Positions 16,489 to 20,262 of a DNA stretch of 20,262 nt are shown piece by piece. The notes beneath the pieces were generated by a model. That model searched no databases and was not told the DNA's origin. It saw only the letters and a program-made list of their open reading frames with translations. Source of the stretch: Chthonomonas sp. UBA2387 (GTDB taxonomy: Bacteria > Armatimonadota > Fimbriimonadia > Fimbriimonadales > Fimbriimonadaceae); assembly GCA_002343445.1 (NCBI GenBank), contig DDSP01000040.1, forward strand, positions 22,627 to 42,888, given 5' to 3'. The translations under genes were made by a program, and so were the position numbers. Numbering within the stretch: position 1 is the stretch's first letter; each line of letters begins with the position of its first letter.

Positions 16489-18254
16489 TCACGATGGCAC
16501 GACAAACTCGGTGAATTGCGAGGCCGATCTGAGCGCTGCAGCCACCGTAACGTTGGGCAACGCCCCATCCCAGTTGCGGTGCATGCCTTCGGTTTCGTGG
16601 CCCGTGCGATAGGGCAAGAGCGGCATCTTCGGGTGGTGCGAAGCCACCACCCAACCCTCTTGAATCATGGCTTCCAAGCACTGAAGCGCGGCATCGACCG
16701 ACTGGGCTGGATCGGGGAACAAGCCCACCATCCTCGATTGCAGTTCGCGGTTGATGAACTCCGCGCGGTGCTCCGTGGACAAGATGTCTGTCAGGATCTT
16801 GAAGATGCCCACACCCGGCAGGATGCGTCCTTCACGTTCCCAGCACGGTTCCTGGATGATCCGTCCTTCGTGCAGGATCGGTACGAACCCCCGCTTGGCA
16901 CCCTCCAGATTCAGCTTGAACACGTTGTTCAGGCCGATGGCCCATTCGGACGGCTTGCCCAAGAACATCTGCATCACCTGCTTGATGGCCGTGATGTTGT
17001 ATTCGCCGATGCTGGCGAAGAACGGGTTGTCGTTCATGAAGCCCCCCGTCCCCAGCCATTGGAACGCCAGGTCGGGTTCTAGTTCCAAGCCGGTGTCTGC
17101 GGCGATCCGCGACGTGTGCTCCTTGACGTCGGTGAACACCCCGTTGGCCGTGTACCAGAAGTCGGCGAAACGGATGTGTTGCCCGATCCGCTTGCGCTGG
17201 GTTTCGTCGTAGTGCCTCTTGAGCCAATCGGGCGCCAACTTCCCGCGTTCCAGCGCGATGATCGTATAGGCCAGATGTCGCGCACCGGTCTGAGCCAGCG
17301 TGAGCCCTGCCGCGAGGATCGGGTCGGCGAAGCCTGCACACTCGCCACACAGAAACCAGTTCTCGCCCGCCAACCTCTCCGCGACGAACGACCAGTCTTT
17401 GGTCGAGTAGAACTTGCCTTCGCTGGCCGCGCCCTGCATCAACGGGCCGATGCGCGGATCGCTGGCGACGGCTTCGCGGTAGAGGTCCTGAGGACGCTTG
17501 CCGCACGTTTGGCATACTCGGCGGGACACACCAGCCCCACGCTCGTGCGGTCGGGCCCCAACGGGATGAACCACAACCAGCCGTAGCCCAGACTCATCAC
17601 CTGGACCTTCGTCGCTCCCTTCCCCACGGTCACCGCCCACTCTGCGTTCCGCCAATACTCCCAGAAGGCTACGTTGCGCAGGCTCGTGGGTTCGTCCACT
17701 TCGACTTCCATCGCGCGCCGGAGGATGCCCGAGTTGCCCGAGGCGTCCACGTAGAACTTCGCTTCGACCCTCTCGCCGCTTTCGAGCGTCAGGCCGCACA
17801 CGCGGTCGCCATCCCTTTCGATCGCGGCCACCTTGGTCTGCTCCAAGACTCGGCATCCCAGTTCCTTGGCGTGATCGAGCAGGATCTTGTCGTAGATCGC
17901 CCGATCCACCTGAAACGCGGTTTGGGTGCGTTGCCCCTCGTACTTCGCGGGCCGAGGCTCGTCCACAAACCGATGGGCGGGATAGAACTCGAAATCCCAG
18001 AGGTCGTCGGTTCGGCCCCAGCGGTAGGTCGCCCCGATCTTGATGGGAAACCCGGCGCGCTCGATTTTGTCCCAGACGCCCATCTCGGCCAGCACGGCGC
18101 ACACGTTGGGCAGTTGGCTTTCACCAACATGGTCACGGGGGAACGACTCGCGTTCCAAGATCAACACGTCGGTTTTGGGGGCGTATCGCTTGATCAGCGC
18201 TCCGAGCGTGCTGCCCGCCGGTCCGCCTCCGATCACGGCAACCGTAGCCTTCAT
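16489..18254 (-). pseudogene. Flavin-dependent halogenase-like FAD oxidoreductase, broken by a one-base frameshift
   Basis: Two adjacent minus-strand frames make one protein of about 588 residues. The 5' part (from ATG 18254) has the FAD dinucleotide motif VIGGGPAGSTLG (7-18) and FPRDHVGES (39-46). It also has a conserved-type Lys72 in FPIKIGATYRWG, the second FAD motif YVDASGNSG, and WLWFIP (226-231), an exact WxWxIP halogenase signature. At Arg250 (near 17505) homology leaves this frame, which then reads about 21 unrelated residues to a TGA at 17439-17441. The -1 frame carries on with GKRPQDLYREAV, GECAGFADPILAAGLTLA and a long C-terminal domain ending at 16489. One missing base near 17504 explains it: mutation or a sequence error. 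An ATG in the second frame overlaps the TGA (TGATG), so a coupled second peptide of 316 residues is possible. Family members halogenate aromatic substrates or reduce isoprenoids; the substrate is unknown. Confidence 0.82.
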
Positions 18255-18261
18255 CCAGACG

Positions 18262-18267
18262 ATTGTA
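18262..18267 (-). promoter_or_regulatory. Candidate -10 element (TACAAT), halogenase-like gene
   Basis: TACAAT on the minus strand matches 5 of 6 consensus positions and ends 7 bases before the ATG at 18254, ideal for a leaderless start. The -35 region is weak. Confidence 0.45.
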
Positions 18268-18363
18268 ACTCAAGAGTCAGTTTTGATTCATGCGATGGGC
18301 TTGTGGTTCGAAGTAGCTCGGCAAGCCTCTCCCGCCATGGACGGGCCTAGGCATACCCTCCTC

Positions 18364-18393
18364 TTGGAGCGTGCCTCGGCCAGAATCTAGGTT
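18364..18393 (+). promoter_or_regulatory. Candidate promoter (TTGGAG -18- TAGGTT), CoA-transferase family gene
   Basis: The -35-like TTGGAG (18364-18369) and -10-like TAGGTT (18388-18393) are 18 bases apart. The predicted transcription start falls at about the ATG at 18398. This also disfavours the alternative GTG start at 18371, which would lie inside the promoter. Confidence 0.45.
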
Positions 18394-18397
18394 GAAG

Positions 18398-19669
18398 ATG
18401 CCCCAATACGATTCTCCCGAGGAAGCGGTCTCCACGATCCAGAGTGGGGACCGCGTTTATGTTCACGGGATGGCCGCTGCTCCCCAGGTCCTGATCGACT
18501 CGCTCGTCGCTCGGGCTTCCGAACTCCGAGACGTCGAGATCGTGCACCTGCACACCGAGTGCGATGCCGCTTACGCCAAGCCCGAGTTCGCCGACAGCTT
18601 CTTCGTGAACAACTTGTTCATCGGGGCGAACGTGCGCGGCGCGGTCGCCGACGGCCGAGCCGACTATGTGCCGGTCTTCCTGAGCGAAGTGCCCTTGCTC
18701 TTCCGCCGAGGCGTGCTTCCCATCGACGTCGCGTTGATCCAGGTTTCGCCTCCCGATCGGCACGGCTTCTGCTCCCTCGGCGTCTCGGTGGATGCCACGC
18801 TCGCCGCCGTCGAATCGGCCAAGACCGTGATCGCACAAGTCAATGAGCATATGCCGCGCACGCACGGGGACGGCAACCTGCACTATTCGCGCTTTGCGAT
18901 GATGGTTCGGGAAAGCAGTCCGCTTCCCGAGCACCGCGTGGGCATCCCAACGGACGTGGAACTCGCGATCGGCAACCAGGCGGCCGCACTGATCGAAGAC
19001 GGCGCCACCCTCCAGATGGGCATCGGCGCGATCCCGAACGCCGTGCTCGCCTCGCTCAAAGGCCACCGCAGGCTCGGCATCCACACCGAGATGTTTTCGG
19101 ACGGAGTCGTTGACCTGGTCGAAAGCGGCGCCATCACCGGCGAGGAGAAGACGATCCACCGACGCCGCATCGTCGCCGGCTTCGTCATGGGCTCCCAGCG
19201 ACTCTACGACTTCGTGGACGACAACCCCGACGTGGCCATGCTCGACATCGGCTTTGTGAACGATACGGCCGTCATCCGCAAGTTGCCCAAGATGACCGCC
19301 ATCAACAGCGCCATCGAGATCGACTTGACGGGGCAGGTGTGCGCGGACTCGATCGGCACGCGGCTGTACTCGGGCGTTGGCGGCCAGATGGACTTTGTGC
19401 GCGGCGCATCGCTCTCGCCGGGCGGCAAGCCCATCTTCGCGTTGCCCTCGCGGACGGCGAAGGGCGTTTCGCGTCTCGTTCCAATCCTCAAGCCGGGCGC
19501 GGGCGTCGTCACGACGCGCGCCCACGTCCACTACGTGGTGACGGAGTACGGGGTCGCCGACCTTTACGGCAAGAACCTCCGACAGCGCGCGAGCGCCTTG
19601 ATCGGCATCGCCCACCCCGAAGACCGAGAAGAACTGGAGAAGGCGGCGTTCGAACGGTTCAAGCGCTGA
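18398..19669 (+). CDS. Acetyl-CoA hydrolase / CoA-transferase family protein (4-hydroxybutyrate CoA-transferase-like)
   Basis: From ATG 18398 the protein has 423 residues and is cytoplasmic. It starts in family fashion with SPEEAVSTIQSGDRVYVHG, followed by APQVLIDSL. Other signatures are QVSPPDRHGFCSLGVSVD, MGIGAIPNAVLASLKGH, and LGIHTEMFSDGVVDL, whose Glu231 is the probable catalytic carboxylate that forms the CoA-thioester intermediate. GVGGQMDFVRGA, VVTEYGVADLYGK and the closing LRQRASALIGIAHPEDREEL are also present. Related enzymes move CoA between acetate and 4-hydroxybutyrate, butyrate or other acyl groups, or hydrolyse acetyl-CoA; the exact substrate cannot be read from sequence. An in-frame GTG at 18371 would add nine residues without family resemblance. 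smpB follows after 46 bases with its own candidate promoter. Confidence 0.9.
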   Translation: MPQYDSPEEAVSTIQSGDRVYVHGMAAAPQVLIDSLVARASELRDVEIVHLHTECDAAYAKPEFADSFFVNNLFIGANVRGAVADGRADYVPVFLSEVPLLFRRGVLPIDVALIQVSPPDRHGFCSLGVSVDATLAAVESAKTVIAQVNEHMPRTHGDGNLHYSRFAMMVRESSPLPEHRVGIPTDVELAIGNQAAALIEDGATLQMGIGAIPNAVLASLKGHRRLGIHTEMFSDGVVDLVESGAITGEEKTIHRRRIVAGFVMGSQRLYDFVDDNPDVAMLDIGFVNDTAVIRKLPKMTAINSAIEIDLTGQVCADSIGTRLYSGVGGQMDFVRGASLSPGGKPIFALPSRTAKGVSRLVPILKPGAGVVTTRAHVHYVVTEYGVADLYGKNLRQRASALIGIAHPEDREELEKAAFERFKR

Positions 19670-19698
19670 AGGACCCTGCGACCGAGTTCGCGAGCGGC

Positions 19699-19704
19699 TA
19701 AAAT
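19699..19704 (+). promoter_or_regulatory. Candidate -10 element (TAAAAT), smpB
   Basis: TAAAAT matches 5 of 6 consensus positions and ends 11 bases before the smpB ATG. It predicts a leader of only about four bases. The -35 region is poor (3 of 6). Confidence 0.45.
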
Positions 19705-19715
19705 GAGCCCCCGCG

Positions 19716-20189
19716 ATGGCGAAGAAAGACCAACCCTCGGGCCCGGCCACCATCCAGAACCGGAAAGCCCGCCACGACTACGAGATCCTCGACACCGTCG
19801 AGGCTGGTCTCGTGCTCGTGGGTTCCGAGGTCAAGAGCCTGTTCGCGGGCAAGGCCAACCTGACGGACGCCTACTGCAAGATCGACGGCGGCGAACTGTG
19901 GGTGGTCAATCTGGACATCACGACCTACGATAAGGCGACGACCTACGCCCCGGATCCGAGGCGCACACGCAAGTTGTTGATGCACCGCCAGGAGATCGAC
20001 CTGCTGCACCGGAAGAGCCAGGAGAAGGGCCTGACAATGATCCCGCTCAAGATCTACTTCAAGAACGGGCGGGCGAAGATCGAGGTGGGCTTGGCGCGGG
20101 GTCGGAAGCAATACGACAAACGGGACGCGCTCGCCAAAAAGGACCAGAAGCGGGAGATGGACCGCCTGCGCTCGCGACAGGACTTCTAG
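19716..20189 (+). CDS. smpB: SsrA (tmRNA)-binding protein SmpB
   Basis: A 157-residue OB-fold RNA-binding protein that delivers tmRNA to stalled ribosomes for trans-translation. Recognisable elements are IQNRKARHDYEILDTVEAG, the LVGSEVKSL strand with the following KANLTDAY, and NLDITTYDKA. The segment DPRRTRKLLMHRQEIDLL is the conserved RRxRKLLLHxxEI-type signature, and IPLKIYFKNGRAKIEVGLAR follows. The basic tail (KKDQKREMDRLRSRQDF) becomes helical in the ribosomal mRNA channel. Length and all core motifs are normal. The start ATG follows a TAAAAT hexamer by 11 bases with no Shine-Dalgarno. The tmRNA gene (ssrA) is not in this window. A tRNA-Ser gene converges 8 bases downstream of the stop. 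Confidence 0.97.
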   Translation: MAKKDQPSGPATIQNRKARHDYEILDTVEAGLVLVGSEVKSLFAGKANLTDAYCKIDGGELWVVNLDITTYDKATTYAPDPRRTRKLLMHRQEIDLLHRKSQEKGLTMIPLKIYFKNGRAKIEVGLARGRKQYDKRDALAKKDQKREMDRLRSRQDF

Positions 20190-20197
20190 GGGAACAC

Positions 20198-20262
20198 TGG
20201 CGGAGCGGGTGGGATTCGAACCCACGACCCGGCTTTCACCGAGTACGCGATTTCCAGTCGCG
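20198..20262 (-). tRNA. tRNA-Ser(GGA), 5' part beyond window
   Basis: Read on the minus strand, the window ends exactly at the 5' side of the anticodon stem (20258-20262 with 20246-20250). The loop CTGGAAA carries anticodon GGA (20253-20255), reading serine UCC codons. A long variable arm pairs CTCGG with CCGGG, as in class II tRNAs. The T-arm is GTGGG-TTCGAAT-CCCAC (20209-20225). The 3' acceptor strand CCGCTCC, discriminator G and encoded CCA end at 20198. The 5' acceptor strand and D-arm lie outside the window. Confidence 0.93.

Noticed and set aside
14646..16514. Long plus-strand open frame opposite the S15-type hydrolase
   Set aside because: It has no recognisable motif and overlaps a protein with a full catalytic triad and signal peptide.
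17495..17515. Programmed -1 ribosomal frameshifting in the halogenase-like gene
   Set aside because: No X-XXY-YYZ slippery heptamer or obvious stimulatory stem is visible at the shift; mutation or a sequence error is simpler.
18371..18397. GTG 18371 as start of the CoA-transferase family protein
   Set aside because: The added residues (MPRPESRLK) do not resemble the family start, and the GTG falls between the candidate -35 and -10 elements.
1..20262. CRISPR array, insertion sequence, integrase or phage remnant
   Set aside because: No regularly spaced repeats, transposase motifs or terminal inverted repeats were seen; the tRNA-Ser edge shows no attachment-site duplication within the window.

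Overview
The window is high-GC, gene-dense bacterial chromosome. The first gene is a pseudopilin with the N-terminal helix (AIIAILAAMLFPVYAQAK) and DYDDGYP segment familiar from the large type II-secretion-like pseudopilin families of Armatimonadota (Fimbriimonadia type) and Planctomycetes. The assignment to a Fimbriimonas-like bacterium rests on recalled family resemblance only and is an inference. There are no insertion sequences, integrases, phage genes or CRISPR arrays. No gene-free stretch is longer than about 150 bases.

Left part (1-2640): the 3' end of the pseudopilin gene, a stem-loop, a small lipoprotein gene, a bidirectional terminator hairpin, then on the minus strand an aldo/keto reductase and a small DUF6941-like protein.

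Middle (2641-11294): the most unusual block. A BTAD/SARP-type regulator fused to a P-loop ATPase (plus strand) converges, with a 7-base gap, on a 1072-residue protein that has the same type of ATPase domain (AAA_35-like), one transmembrane helix and a long WD40-type C-terminus. Divergent from that gene, across 141 bases holding an ordered set of GTGAC/GTCAC half-sites, is a 1133-residue exported or membrane protein with an HExxH zinc-peptidase motif. Together these look like a regulator, a membrane-anchored NTPase sensor and an exported peptidase. The functional link is inference.

Right part (11295-20262): a SAM-dependent methyltransferase, a GH2 beta-mannosidase, a secreted CocE/S15-type serine hydrolase, a flavin-dependent halogenase-like gene broken by a one-base frameshift, an acetyl-CoA hydrolase/CoA-transferase family protein, smpB, and the 3' part of a tRNA-Ser(GGA) cut by the window edge.

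A recurring feature is a -10-like hexamer only 4-8 bases upstream of many start codons, with no Shine-Dalgarno sequence. This suggests that leaderless or near-leaderless mRNAs are common in this genome. Most neighbouring genes are divergent or convergent, so operons appear short.
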